NCBI RefSeq assembly: GCF_002256285.1
Contig: NZ_NKJE01000001.1
Coordinates: 225,851 to 289,850, forward strand
Source: Flavobacterium sp. BFFFF1
GTDB taxonomy: Bacteria > Bacteroidota > Bacteroidia > Flavobacteriales > Flavobacteriaceae
Length of the DNA stretch: 64,000 nucleotides
Reading direction: 5' to 3'
Position 1 is the stretch's first letter, and every line of letters starts with the position of its first letter. The translations under genes were made by a program, and so were the position numbers. Positions 54,291 to 63,335 of the stretch are shown in pieces. Under the pieces are notes generated by a model. That model was not told where the DNA came from. It searched no databases and was given only the letters and a program-made list of their open reading frames with translations.

Positions 54291-55784
54291 ATGAAAATAA
54301 GATTACTTGGGTTTTTACTGTTTGGATTTATAGCATGGGCCGATGCCCAGACGACGGTCTTCAGCGAAGATTTTACAGACATCTTCAACCTGCCGGGAAG
54401 CACGACACTTCTGACTGAAGGTTTTGAAGACGTCCCGGGATTAGCCAACAATGGCTGGCTGCTGCTTAACAAAAGTAACCCGGTGGGCACGTTAACCAAC
54501 AGCTATTTTCAGGGCGAAACGAATGTATTCACCGCAGAGACAGGGAGCAACAATGGTTATGCCGGGGTTAATTTCAATTCCACAGGCGCGCAGGGTACCA
54601 TCAGCAGCTGGATGATTACCCCGGAGCTGACCGTCCAGAACGGAGACATCATTACTTTTTGGTCGCGGACAGTGCTCTATGACCCCGGCGCAACCGAATA
54701 TGCCGATCGACTGGAATTCAGGATGAGTACTGCTGGCGAAAATTCCGTTAATCCCACGGACGAAAACAGCCTGGGGACGTTTACCAACAAGTTGCTGTCG
54801 ATTAATCCTGACCTGAACACCTCAGTATATCCACAAACCTGGACAAGATACAATATGGTGGTAAGCGGGTTATCAGGTCCGACGTCGTGTAAATTTGCAT
54901 TCCGCTATTTCGTCACCAACGGCGGCCCCGGCGGGAGCAATTCCAATTATGTAGGGATCGATACCTTTACGATAAAAAGGCCATTGTGGACCATCCTTAA
55001 TAAAAGCAACCCAATCGGTGCGCAGCCATCGGGCTGGTTTCAGGGAAATCCGAATGTCTTTGATGCCCAGGCCGGATTTGGCGGTACGCAATATGCTGGC
55101 GCAAATTATAATTCAACAGGCCCCGTAGGCACCATCAGTTCCTGGTTCATCACTCCGGTAATGAGTTTACAAAATCAGGATGTGGTTTCATTTTGGACCC
55201 GGACCGCAGAAAACCCAAATGTAAGCGCGGACCGACTCGAAGTAAGGCTGAGTGCATTAGGAGAAAATTCCGTTTACCCATCCGATGAGAACAGCGTCGG
55301 GTCGTTTACCACTTTGCTGGCGACAGTCAATCCGAATTTAGACGATGTTTCCTATCCCACCACCTGGACTGAATTTACCAGCGTCATCAACAGCCTGGCG
55401 GGCCAAACCAATTGCAGGATTGCATTTCGCTACTATGTACTTAACGGCGGTATAAACGGCGGAAACAGCAACTATATTGGGGTTGATACCTTCAGCGTTA
55501 CGAGGTCTAACCTGAGCACAATCAACTTAGACGGCAACAACATAAGCATTTATCCAAATCCAGTAAACGAAACGCTGCACATTGATTTTCAGGAGGCGAT
55601 AAAAGGGAACGTGTCTGTGGTCATGTACGATCTTCTGGGTAAAGAAGTGCTTCGGTATGATAACGGTTCCCTAGATACCACTATCCTGAAAATTCCCCTG
55701 AACGTCGAATTATCAAAGGGAATTTACGTCCTGAAAATTTTAGCAGACGGAAGAACCTATACGCAGAAAATCAGTAAAGTGTAA
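54291..55784 (+). CDS. Surface protein with two choice-of-anchor J (cleaved-adhesin) domains and T9SS sorting tail
   Basis: 497 residues: signal peptide (about 1-18, WADAQ), two tandem copies of a cleaved-adhesin/choice-of-anchor J jelly-roll domain (about 38-225 and 228-405). Both have GTISSWxITP, FWxRT, DRLExR, GENSVxPxDENS and the segment NSNYxGxDTF, so the second arose by duplication. A T9SS type A tail follows (about 415-497; ISIYPNPVNETLHI, ending QKISKV). Likely secreted and surface-attached, with carbohydrate or matrix binding inferred. Candidate LytTR operators lie upstream. Confidence 0.88.
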   Translation: MKIRLLGFLLFGFIAWADAQTTVFSEDFTDIFNLPGSTTLLTEGFEDVPGLANNGWLLLNKSNPVGTLTNSYFQGETNVFTAETGSNNGYAGVNFNSTGAQGTISSWMITPELTVQNGDIITFWSRTVLYDPGATEYADRLEFRMSTAGENSVNPTDENSLGTFTNKLLSINPDLNTSVYPQTWTRYNMVVSGLSGPTSCKFAFRYFVTNGGPGGSNSNYVGIDTFTIKRPLWTILNKSNPIGAQPSGWFQGNPNVFDAQAGFGGTQYAGANYNSTGPVGTISSWFITPVMSLQNQDVVSFWTRTAENPNVSADRLEVRLSALGENSVYPSDENSVGSFTTLLATVNPNLDDVSYPTTWTEFTSVINSLAGQTNCRIAFRYYVLNGGINGGNSNYIGVDTFSVTRSNLSTINLDGNNISIYPNPVNETLHIDFQEAIKGNVSVVMYDLLGKEVLRYDNGSLDTTILKIPLNVELSKGIYVLKILADGRTYTQKISKV

Positions 55785-55793
55785 CGCGCCAAA

Positions 55794-56252
55794 ATGATTA
55801 TCCGCAACAAAAAAATCGTCACCCTGATCACGTTGGTGACAGGCATCGCCATATTGCTATTCTGGGGCAACATCCTTTTTAAAATGGTATCGCTGCCGTT
55901 CACCGGAAAAACAGCGGAGGCCACTGTAACAGGGTATAAGATAAGCGCCAACGGTGCCCGAAAGGTACAACATGCTACTTCGGTAGCAAAACCACTATCG
56001 GGACGAAGTCCGTTCTTCGAATTTACGGATGCAGGCAAAGCAATCAGCACCTACAGCAACGCTCCTCAGCTATTCGTTCTTTTTAACTATGAATTGGGCG
56101 AAAAAATCACAGTCGCCTACCCAGAAAATGAACCCCAAAAAGCCGTCATCATAAACTGGAAGGAATTACCGGGAATCATACTCATGTTACTCTTCGGCTT
56201 ACTGATGTTGGCTGTCAGTTACTCCGACAAACTAAAGAAGTCTAACCAATAA
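55794..56252 (+). CDS. DUF3592-like membrane protein
   Basis: 152 residues with two membrane helices (about 9-30 and 125-143) and a periplasmic beta-rich domain between them (TAEATVTGYKISANG, LGEKITVAYPENEPQKAVI), the usual plan of DUF3592 proteins. It lies 9 bases after the adhesin-like gene and 8 bases before the astacin gene, so it is probably part of one transcript. Molecular role unknown. Confidence 0.7.
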   Translation: MIIRNKKIVTLITLVTGIAILLFWGNILFKMVSLPFTGKTAEATVTGYKISANGARKVQHATSVAKPLSGRSPFFEFTDAGKAISTYSNAPQLFVLFNYELGEKITVAYPENEPQKAVIINWKELPGIILMLLFGLLMLAVSYSDKLKKSNQ

Positions 56253-56260
56253 AAAAAATT

Positions 56261-58033
56261 ATGACCAAAAGACACCATATTACAGTATTGCTTATCGCCT
56301 TTCATTTTGGCGTTATGGCACAAATCAGGCCACTTGATCCAAAAGTGATGCGCGTGAAGTTCGATATTTCAAAGAACGACTACACACTTAACGATTTGAT
56401 GGCGGTACAGAATAATCAATTTGTGACTGTCAATTTCCACTTGCCCAGCATGGAAGGCCTGCAGGAATTCGTGTTGCAGAAAAGCGGAGATCATTTTATC
56501 TTAAACGGAGATATTGTAATTGATCCCGTGATGCTGATTCCGCCTGTTCAGAATAAGTCGCTGGGGCGCAACGACACGGATTATCTCGTGACTTCAGAGC
56601 GATGGCGGTGGCCAAATGGCGAGATTCCGGTTGAATTATCATCTGACATCACCGGTCCTGTTTATGGGGCAGTTAAGGAAGCACTCGACGAGTTGAATGC
56701 CAAAACCGTCTTGCGATTCGTAAAACGCACCAACCAAAAAGACTATATCAGGATTGTGATCGACCCGAAAGAAATTGGCGCTGCCAGTTCCTTAGTGGGA
56801 TGGCAGGGTGGAAAACAGCTTTTACGGATCAAATCAAGGGACGAAAGTTCCAAATCTGTCGTCATGCATGAACTTCTTCATGCCAGTGGTATTTATCACG
56901 AACAGTCCCGACACGACCGGGATCAATACATAAACATCCACATGGATCGGATTGAGGACAAAGCAAAACACAATTTCCAGAAAGAAAGCAATACAACTAC
57001 CTACTCCAAATATGATTTTTGCTCCATCATGCATTACAACTATACTGCTTTTGCCGTCACTAAGGGAGATATCACGATTGAAGTCAAAGATAAAAATAAT
57101 AAGGCTGGTGCCGATTGCTTAGGAAGATACGCCGAAGAGTTATCTCCGGATGACATACTGGGTATCCAGAAATACTACAATATCAGCAGGTTTCCCTGTA
57201 ATACCAAATACTACCAAATCCCATTCGGGCTTATCGGAGAAAAATGGGTGGCCATGGGAGGAGAAAAAAGCAAAATCGGCCTGCCCCTTCATTGGGAAAA
57301 GACCTGCCCGGACGGTATTGGTAAATATGTGTTTTTCGACAATGGAGGCGCGATTTATTACCATCCTTCAACAGGAACGCACGAAGTCAGTGGGGAAATC
57401 TTAAAGGAATGGGCGAGACAGGGCTACGAAGCTAAAAAACTGGGGTATCCGATTACCGACGAAAAAGAACTGACCACTTTCAGTACCTGGAATGAAGTGG
57501 GCTATACCGCATACAGCAGGTTCCAGAACGGGGTAATCCTTTGGAATCCGGGAAGAAAATCATGCAAAGTACTCACAAACGAAGCCTTCGACGCCGGACC
57601 GGCAAAACCGATAACCGATACGATCAAAAATGCCCCTGGCAAAGCAGAAACGAGCCCCATAATTAAAAGTAGGGTGCAGACCGAAAAATCCATTAGCGAC
57701 ATGATTTTTGAAAAAGGCATTTCAAGCAATCTGGGACCTGTGCACAGCGAATCTTCCAAGCCAAGGCCCACAGCGGGAAAGGGTGGCTTTTTCCTTCGAT
57801 TTGAAAAAGGCTGGGTGTATTACAACCCGGAAACCAAAAATGTATACTCGTTGTATGGTCCGATTATGGCGAAATGGGGCGAACTGAATTATGAAACGGG
57901 GAAGCTCGGCTTTCCTAAAACTGATGTCCGCCAACGCGAGGTAAGTTATGACGGGCTTCCGTTTGTTTGTTCTTTTGATCACGGTACCATCTATTGGGGC
58001 CCTGAAAAAGGAGCCGTGGTATACTACAATTGA
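56261..58033 (+). CDS. Secreted astacin (M12A) metalloprotease with LGFP repeats
   Basis: 590 residues: signal peptide (to about 21), propeptide with an aspartate-switch-like NGDI (Asp84), a catalytic domain starting near RWRWPNGEIPVEL (about 115-310) with the zinc site HELLHASGIYH at 203-213 and the Met-turn SIMHY at 255-259. After this come LGFP repeats (about 320-590; WVAMGGEKSKIGLPLHWE, WARQGYEAKKLGYPITDE, WGELNYETGKLGFPKTD). Flavastacin of Elizabethkingia is a known relative of the catalytic domain. LGFP repeats are known as wall- or glycan-binding in actinobacteria. A second LGFP gene follows. Confidence 0.9.
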   Translation: MTKRHHITVLLIAFHFGVMAQIRPLDPKVMRVKFDISKNDYTLNDLMAVQNNQFVTVNFHLPSMEGLQEFVLQKSGDHFILNGDIVIDPVMLIPPVQNKSLGRNDTDYLVTSERWRWPNGEIPVELSSDITGPVYGAVKEALDELNAKTVLRFVKRTNQKDYIRIVIDPKEIGAASSLVGWQGGKQLLRIKSRDESSKSVVMHELLHASGIYHEQSRHDRDQYINIHMDRIEDKAKHNFQKESNTTTYSKYDFCSIMHYNYTAFAVTKGDITIEVKDKNNKAGADCLGRYAEELSPDDILGIQKYYNISRFPCNTKYYQIPFGLIGEKWVAMGGEKSKIGLPLHWEKTCPDGIGKYVFFDNGGAIYYHPSTGTHEVSGEILKEWARQGYEAKKLGYPITDEKELTTFSTWNEVGYTAYSRFQNGVILWNPGRKSCKVLTNEAFDAGPAKPITDTIKNAPGKAETSPIIKSRVQTEKSISDMIFEKGISSNLGPVHSESSKPRPTAGKGGFFLRFEKGWVYYNPETKNVYSLYGPIMAKWGELNYETGKLGFPKTDVRQREVSYDGLPFVCSFDHGTIYWGPEKGAVVYYN

Positions 58034-58139
58034 CCCGTCCGCAAGGTAGTACCCTGCGAGTTAATGCAGGGAAATCGGGTAATGCCGTATCTCCACCTTT
58101 ATTTTATTGCAGGTGAATAAACTCTTAAACAATACTAAA

Positions 58140-59294
58140 ATGAAAAAAATAATAAGTGTAGTGTGTCTGGTGCTTTTAGCCAACAGTTTCGCATCAGCGC
58201 AAGCCGGAAAAAGCAAACTGCCTGATGATGCGAGACAACAGATCATCGGTAAAGCCAAAAAACTAAACCTTAAAAGCGACGACGGATTTACAATAAATTA
58301 CCAGCCGCTGTCTGTTGCTGATGATGGAAAATTTGAATATTATGCCCTATTTTCGAACGGGAACGCATCGGTATTCTGTAAACCTGGGGCAAAGGAAGCT
58401 TTTGCGGTATGGGGAGACATATTAATGGCCTACAACAAACTCATGACGGGCGATGTTGTAAAGGACAAGAACGGAAAAGGACGTGGCCATTTGGAAAATC
58501 AGAATTTCATCCTTGGCGCGCCGGTTTCTGACGAATTCAGGACACCAAATAAAGAAGGGGCAGGCCAGCATTTTGAAGGCGGCAGCATTTATTGGAGTCC
58601 CGGAACCGGGGCACACGAAATTCATGGTGCCATCAAGGATAAATGGGCCGCGCTTGGGTGGGAAAATTCATTCCTGGGCTTTCCGGTAACTGATGAAAAG
58701 CCTACGCCGGACGGTTATGGCCGCTTTAATTTCTTTGAAGGTGGCGCGATTTATTTCCATCCGCACCTCGGCACTTTCGCCATCCCAAAAGGCATCATTG
58801 AGATATGGAAACGAGAGGGTTGGGAAAAAGGCAAGCTGGGCTATCCTGTGGGTGATGAAATCGTCAAAAACAACAACTCAGTACAATACTTCGAATTTGG
58901 CGCAGTGATTTCGGTAAAGGCCGGCCCTTACCAGGTTATTTTTAATTCGATGCGTTCCACCTACGGGTTGTATACCAAATGGAAAGCAACGGGTGGTACT
59001 GACTCTTATTTAGGTGATTTGGTAACCCCTAATAAAAACTATCCGAAAATGTATCGGTACTACTTCGCGGAATTTCAAAAAGGATTTATTTATGAAAACC
59101 CGAATGTTTCCAATGCGTTTGTGATCAAAAAGGGACCATTCTTCGACTACTATGCATCGAAGAAATGGGAAACCGGATATCTTGGACTTCCTGTCTCGGA
59201 TGAAATTCCGTCCCGCGATAATTTTACCATACAGAAATTTGAAGGCGGTACCATTATCTACAACCCAAGTACCGGAGCATACGAAAAGAAATAA
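58140..59294 (+). CDS. Secreted LGFP-repeat protein
   Basis: 384 residues from the ATG at 58140 (signal MKKIISVVCLVLLANSFASAQ); an in-frame start at 58107 would add 11 polar residues. At least five LGFP units are visible (NFILGAPVSDE, WAALGWENSFLGFPVTDE, WKREGWEKGKLGYPVGDE, WKATGGTDSYLGDL, YASKKWETGYLGLPVSDE), each followed by an aromatic GGxIYxxP strand. No catalytic domain is seen. It probably binds the same target as the LGFP part of the protease upstream. Confidence 0.88.
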   Translation: MKKIISVVCLVLLANSFASAQAGKSKLPDDARQQIIGKAKKLNLKSDDGFTINYQPLSVADDGKFEYYALFSNGNASVFCKPGAKEAFAVWGDILMAYNKLMTGDVVKDKNGKGRGHLENQNFILGAPVSDEFRTPNKEGAGQHFEGGSIYWSPGTGAHEIHGAIKDKWAALGWENSFLGFPVTDEKPTPDGYGRFNFFEGGAIYFHPHLGTFAIPKGIIEIWKREGWEKGKLGYPVGDEIVKNNNSVQYFEFGAVISVKAGPYQVIFNSMRSTYGLYTKWKATGGTDSYLGDLVTPNKNYPKMYRYYFAEFQKGFIYENPNVSNAFVIKKGPFFDYYASKKWETGYLGLPVSDEIPSRDNFTIQKFEGGTIIYNPSTGAYEKK

Positions 59295-59398
59295 TCCAAC
59301 CCTTCAGCGTACCATTGGTATGATAACGGACCGGGTCCAAAAAATATTCAATTTTTAAAAAATACAACTTTCCAATTAACCGAGAAAAAACAATCAAA

Positions 59399-59881
59399 AT
59401 GAAAAATACAGCGCTATTATTCTTTGCCCTATTCATGACATCTGTTTGTTTCGCACAAACCACAGGCGACGCCAAAGTCGACGAGATGATTAAGAAAATG
59501 AAGCAACAACAGCAGTCAAATGCCAGTATTACCTATACCTTTAAGGGCAAAACCTACAAAGATGCAGCCATGACGGACACCACTAAAAAAGGCTATTATC
59601 AGGTTTTGAGCAGCCTTATTGCAGACAAGACGCCGGACTCCACCATACTCATTTCCTTCATGGGAACGGCGAGCGGTACACACCAATTTGGAGAAAAGAA
59701 CAATGGATCAATCGTCATGCTGAATGGTTCCGTCTATCAAATGAAGGGAACTGTTACGATTGTGATAAAAGGCGCGAAGGCTTCAGGGAGTTTTCAGGGT
59801 GAGCTGTATCTTGTCCGGCAGAAAAACCCCAAGCCGGATGCCAAATCCAGCGGAAAAATAAGCGGAACATTTAAAATCTAA
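59399..59881 (+). CDS. Small secreted protein of unknown function
   Basis: 160 residues with a signal peptide (MKNTALLFFALFMTSVCFAQ), a Gln/Lys helix (KKMKQQQQSNAS) and a predicted beta-rich domain (SIVMLNGSVYQMKGTVTIVIKGAKASGSFQG region) ending SGKISGTFKI. I do not recognise a family. It ends 6 bases before the GH5 gene start, so the two are probably co-translated. It may be an accessory to the glycosidase; that is inference from position only. Confidence 0.7.
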   Translation: MKNTALLFFALFMTSVCFAQTTGDAKVDEMIKKMKQQQQSNASITYTFKGKTYKDAAMTDTTKKGYYQVLSSLIADKTPDSTILISFMGTASGTHQFGEKNNGSIVMLNGSVYQMKGTVTIVIKGAKASGSFQGELYLVRQKNPKPDAKSSGKISGTFKI

Positions 59882-59887
59882 TTGACC

Positions 59888-61225
59888 ATGAAAAATATCA
59901 GGTGCTTTTTAGGGTTAGGACTACTGCTTCTTAATTCTTCTGTCTTCTCTCAGACGACCATGAAAGTTGTGGGTAAAAACCTCACCTATCCTACCGGGCA
60001 AACTGCAATTTTGCGTGGTGTAAACTATCCGTTAATCAATCAGGGTGATATTTCGCTTGCCGATGCCGCTTCAGTACATGCCTATATTGACCAGGTAGCC
60101 CTTACCGGCGCCAACTGTGTGCGCCTGCCCTGGTATAGCAATGGCCAGAGTTGGCGTGACATCACATCAGACGGTGGTACACCTGGAACGGTAAACGGTT
60201 ATGTAACCAATGGAAATCTGAACGATATCATCGCATATTGCATCACCAAAAACCTTATTCCTATCCTGAGCATCCACGACGACAGTTACATCACCTGTAA
60301 TAATGATTGGAACCATTTCAATACGGCAGTGATGAATTTCTGGACGAGCCCGGCTGTAATCAGCCTGATTAACAACAACCAGTCCCGGATCATCATTAAT
60401 CTGGCTAATGAATTTGATTATGTTCGCTGGTCTGACAACCAGGCGGTAGCGCTAAATAATTTTAAGGCCAATTATAATGCTGCTATTGCAACGCTGCGAA
60501 ATGCCGGAATCCATGTGCCGATTATGATTGATGCGCCTGATTGTGGCCAGTCTTCTACTGAACTCCTATCTGTAGCGGAAAGCATGAATACCGCTGATAC
60601 CGAGCACAATCTAATCTTCTCTGCACATGCGTATTGGGGAGGTTACGCCAACAGCCTTGCACAAATTCAGACCAAACTGGACGAAGCACAAAATACGAAC
60701 GTTTGCTTCATCCTTGGAGAGATAGCACCAAATCAGGACGATGGCGGTTGCGGTAATTTAAATCTGAGTACGCTTTATCCCCAGATCCTGCAACAAGCGT
60801 GCAGCAGAAACATCGGTTGGCTCGCGTGGACATTTAACTTTGACTGTTCCGCTGTGCGCGAAATGTCATCCACGAGCAGTGTTTCCAATCTTACCGTTTT
60901 TGGGAATAATATCATAAACAATCCCAACTACGGGCTGAAATCCACCGGTGGCTGCGGCGCCATAATACTCGATACGTCCCATGAGGAGCTTCAGGAATTA
61001 GAGGCCATTATTTACCCGAATCCCTCGCAGGGGCGTTTCATGATAAAAACGAATTTGGCAATTAAAAAAGTTCAGGCTTTTGACCTCCCTGGAAAAGAAA
61101 TAGCCATTTTAAAAAATAAGGAAAATGATTATTCTTTCCGGAATGTCCAACCAGGGAGCTACTTTTTGAGAATTGAAACAGCAACTGGGGTTGTATTTAT
61201 TAAAAAATTCAATATTCAGCCCTGA
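59888..61225 (+). CDS. Secreted GH5-family glycoside hydrolase with T9SS sorting tail
   Basis: 445 residues from the ATG at 59888 (signal MKNIRCFLGLGLLLLNSSVFSQ). The TIM-barrel domain (about 25-355) has ILRGVNYPLIN, ANCVRLPWYS, the acid/base Glu175 in NLANEFD and the nucleophile Glu278 in FILGEIAP. The tail (about 365-445; IIYPNPSQGRFMI ... FIKKFNIQP) is a T9SS type A domain. GH5 includes cellulases, mannanases and others; the sequence alone does not set the substrate. It closes the surface-enzyme cluster. A hairpin at 61285-61317 may terminate it. Confidence 0.88.
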   Translation: MKNIRCFLGLGLLLLNSSVFSQTTMKVVGKNLTYPTGQTAILRGVNYPLINQGDISLADAASVHAYIDQVALTGANCVRLPWYSNGQSWRDITSDGGTPGTVNGYVTNGNLNDIIAYCITKNLIPILSIHDDSYITCNNDWNHFNTAVMNFWTSPAVISLINNNQSRIIINLANEFDYVRWSDNQAVALNNFKANYNAAIATLRNAGIHVPIMIDAPDCGQSSTELLSVAESMNTADTEHNLIFSAHAYWGGYANSLAQIQTKLDEAQNTNVCFILGEIAPNQDDGGCGNLNLSTLYPQILQQACSRNIGWLAWTFNFDCSAVREMSSTSSVSNLTVFGNNIINNPNYGLKSTGGCGAIILDTSHEELQELEAIIYPNPSQGRFMIKTNLAIKKVQAFDLPGKEIAILKNKENDYSFRNVQPGSYFLRIETATGVVFIKKFNIQP

Positions 61226-61547
61226 ATTGATGTTGTAGAATTTGAAACATCTTGGATACAGTTTGCAATAAAACTTTGGAAAGTAAAGGCGGCCTATGGT
61301 CGCTTTTGCCATTTTTATAATGCCGAAAAATAAAACGGCTGCCTTGGGTAGGTTATTTTTCTGTTAAACTGTTGTTTAGTTGACAACATCTCGAAAGTCC
61401 GGAATTCTCCGGTACACTGCATAATACAAATAATGTAGTTATTTTTTGACAGTGATATTGCGGTACGCCTTTTGTATCTTGTGCGGGATTGATTGTTTTT
61501 TTTATTTTCTTTATACAAAATTACAGCGCATATTTTAATCTAATTTA
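61226..61547. other. 322-base gap before the TPR-AraC regulator
   Basis: Holds a terminator-like hairpin AAAGGCG/CGCTTTT (61285-61307) followed by T5, and an inverted repeat CCGGA-ATTC-TCCGG (61399-61412) that could be an operator of the next gene. No open frame with coding character. Confidence 0.55.
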
Positions 61548-63209
61548 ATGACCCGCTTTTTCACGTTTTGCATTTTAATCATTATGGTGTCCTGCGCAAA
61601 GGAACATCAGGACTTTAGTGCCGATTTTCAGCACTACGATTCGGTGTTGACAAATACTGAAACCACAATTTACAATGACACAATCCTTACGCGGAAAATA
61701 TTAAATGCCAACGTAAACCCAAAAGACAAGGATGCTGTTTCAAAGTTACTTGCAAAATGCCAGATCTTATGCTATCAGGGGAATTCAGCCCAGTGTGATT
61801 CCATAGCCAGGACGGCCATAAAATTAGCAAAGCAGAACAACGATGAAGTGGGGAATTACTTTGCAAATACCTTCCGATACACTGCCAATTATTATTCAAA
61901 GTCCGACAACGAAGCGCAAAAGGTCTATTATGAATTTTATGAGCGAACCAAAAAAGGGAATCCTAAGTTTCACGAAAACGTCGTGAACAACCTCATTTAT
62001 TCGATGCTTGGCATTTCGCATGACCAAAAGTTTTCAGAATACCTGGATGAGCAATATACATTGGCTAAACAGCTTAACGACTCCTTGGTGTGGTGTAATT
62101 ACTATTCCAATAAGGCGTACCTGTATTATGAAAAATATGAAAATGACAGTTTAGATCTGGTGATATCCAATATGGACAAAGCACTGCGTTTTTGTCAAAA
62201 AGGAAACTATCAGGCTTATTACGCGGCACTTTTCAACAGGGAGAATTTCAAAAGCAAACCGAATCCTGAGGTTCTAAAACAATGTCTTACGGAATCCGCA
62301 CGATACCATTTCTTTGACCCAAATTATTATGTTAATTTATTATACTACTACACTTCAGAAAATGATGTGCCCAACAGCATTTATTATTATGAATTGAGCC
62401 AGAAAAAGTTGTTGGAGAATAAAGATTATTACAGCTTGTATGTAAACAACGAAAACATGTACAACATGTATAAATCGTTGAATGATGCTGAAAAAGCGCT
62501 TCATTATAAGGACCTCTCCTATAAATATGAGCGGCTGTGTGATGCGAAAGACCGACGGGATAAAATCAATGAACTGGAATGGTTTTACAAGTCAAAAGAA
62601 ATCAAGCATGATTTGTATGTGAAAAAAATTGAAAACATCGTACTGATCATTTTTGCGGGGGTTTTACTCATTTCATTTTTTGGATATTGGGTTTTTAATG
62701 TGGGAAGGAAGCGAAGGCAACACCAGAAATATCTGGAGCTTATGAATAAACTGAATGAAAAGAATGCCGTGGTTACCCCAGAAAATACCGGCGGATTGAT
62801 AAATCCGGACTATGAAGCTGACGATAACACTAAAATAACCGTGGAGGAAGAAGTCATTGAAAAAATTGTAAATGGGTTAAAAAAAATGGAAAAGAAACAC
62901 GATTTCCTTAAACCCGATTTTAGGCTGGCGTATGTCGCAAAAAAGATAAATACGAATACCACTTACCTTTCCAGCTATTTTAATAATTACAAAAAACAGA
63001 CTTTCTCAGAGTATACGCAGGAGCTTCGAATCAATTACGTTTTGGCAAAAATAAAAGAAGATCCCATCTTCAGGAAGTACACTTTACAAGCGATTGCGGA
63101 AGAAATTGGTTATCGGGAGGCTGCAACTTTTGTAAGAATTTTCAAAAAATATACAGGGATTTCCCCTTCATTCTTTATCGAAGAAATTGAAAAGGACAAA
63201 TCGGGTTAA
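61548..63209 (+). CDS. TPR-containing membrane regulator with AraC-type HTH
   Basis: 553 residues: lipobox-like start MTRFFTFCILIIMVSCAKE, periplasmic helical TPR-like repeats (about 50-345), a coiled-coil, one membrane helix (about 363-383; IVLIIFAGVLLISFFGYWVF), then a cytosolic region with a C-terminal AraC-type HTH (about 445-550; LAYVAKKINTNTTYLSSYF, LQAIAEEIGYREAATFVRIF). It senses outside and binds DNA directly, a one-component transmembrane plan. The N-terminal plan is the same as in the kinase array. Probable control of the flanking secreted genes. Confidence 0.88.
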   Translation: MTRFFTFCILIIMVSCAKEHQDFSADFQHYDSVLTNTETTIYNDTILTRKILNANVNPKDKDAVSKLLAKCQILCYQGNSAQCDSIARTAIKLAKQNNDEVGNYFANTFRYTANYYSKSDNEAQKVYYEFYERTKKGNPKFHENVVNNLIYSMLGISHDQKFSEYLDEQYTLAKQLNDSLVWCNYYSNKAYLYYEKYENDSLDLVISNMDKALRFCQKGNYQAYYAALFNRENFKSKPNPEVLKQCLTESARYHFFDPNYYVNLLYYYTSENDVPNSIYYYELSQKKLLENKDYYSLYVNNENMYNMYKSLNDAEKALHYKDLSYKYERLCDAKDRRDKINELEWFYKSKEIKHDLYVKKIENIVLIIFAGVLLISFFGYWVFNVGRKRRQHQKYLELMNKLNEKNAVVTPENTGGLINPDYEADDNTKITVEEEVIEKIVNGLKKMEKKHDFLKPDFRLAYVAKKINTNTTYLSSYFNNYKKQTFSEYTQELRINYVLAKIKEDPIFRKYTLQAIAEEIGYREAATFVRIFKKYTGISPSFFIEEIEKDKSG

Positions 63210-63240
63210 ACCCTTATGTTATGAAGCACTACAATAATAA

Positions 63241-63274
63241 AAGCATATGTTTTTTTATAAAATAGCATATGCTT
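63241..63274 (+). terminator. Inverted repeat after the TPR-AraC gene
   Basis: AAGCATATG (63241-63249) / CATATGCTT (63266-63274) around a T-rich loop. There is no T-run after the second arm, so termination in the plus direction is uncertain. Confidence 0.4.
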
Positions 63275-63300
63275 AATATAGATATATGTGTTTAAAAGTT

Positions 63301-63308
63301 TAAGTTTG
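63301..63308 (+). promoter_or_regulatory. -7 box of the fibronectin-III gene
   Basis: TAAGTTTG matches TAnnTTTG and ends 27 bases before the ATG at 63336. It is the same octamer as the panC box. Confidence 0.5.
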
Positions 63309-63335
63309 CGTGTTATCAAATTTTTATAAGAATTT

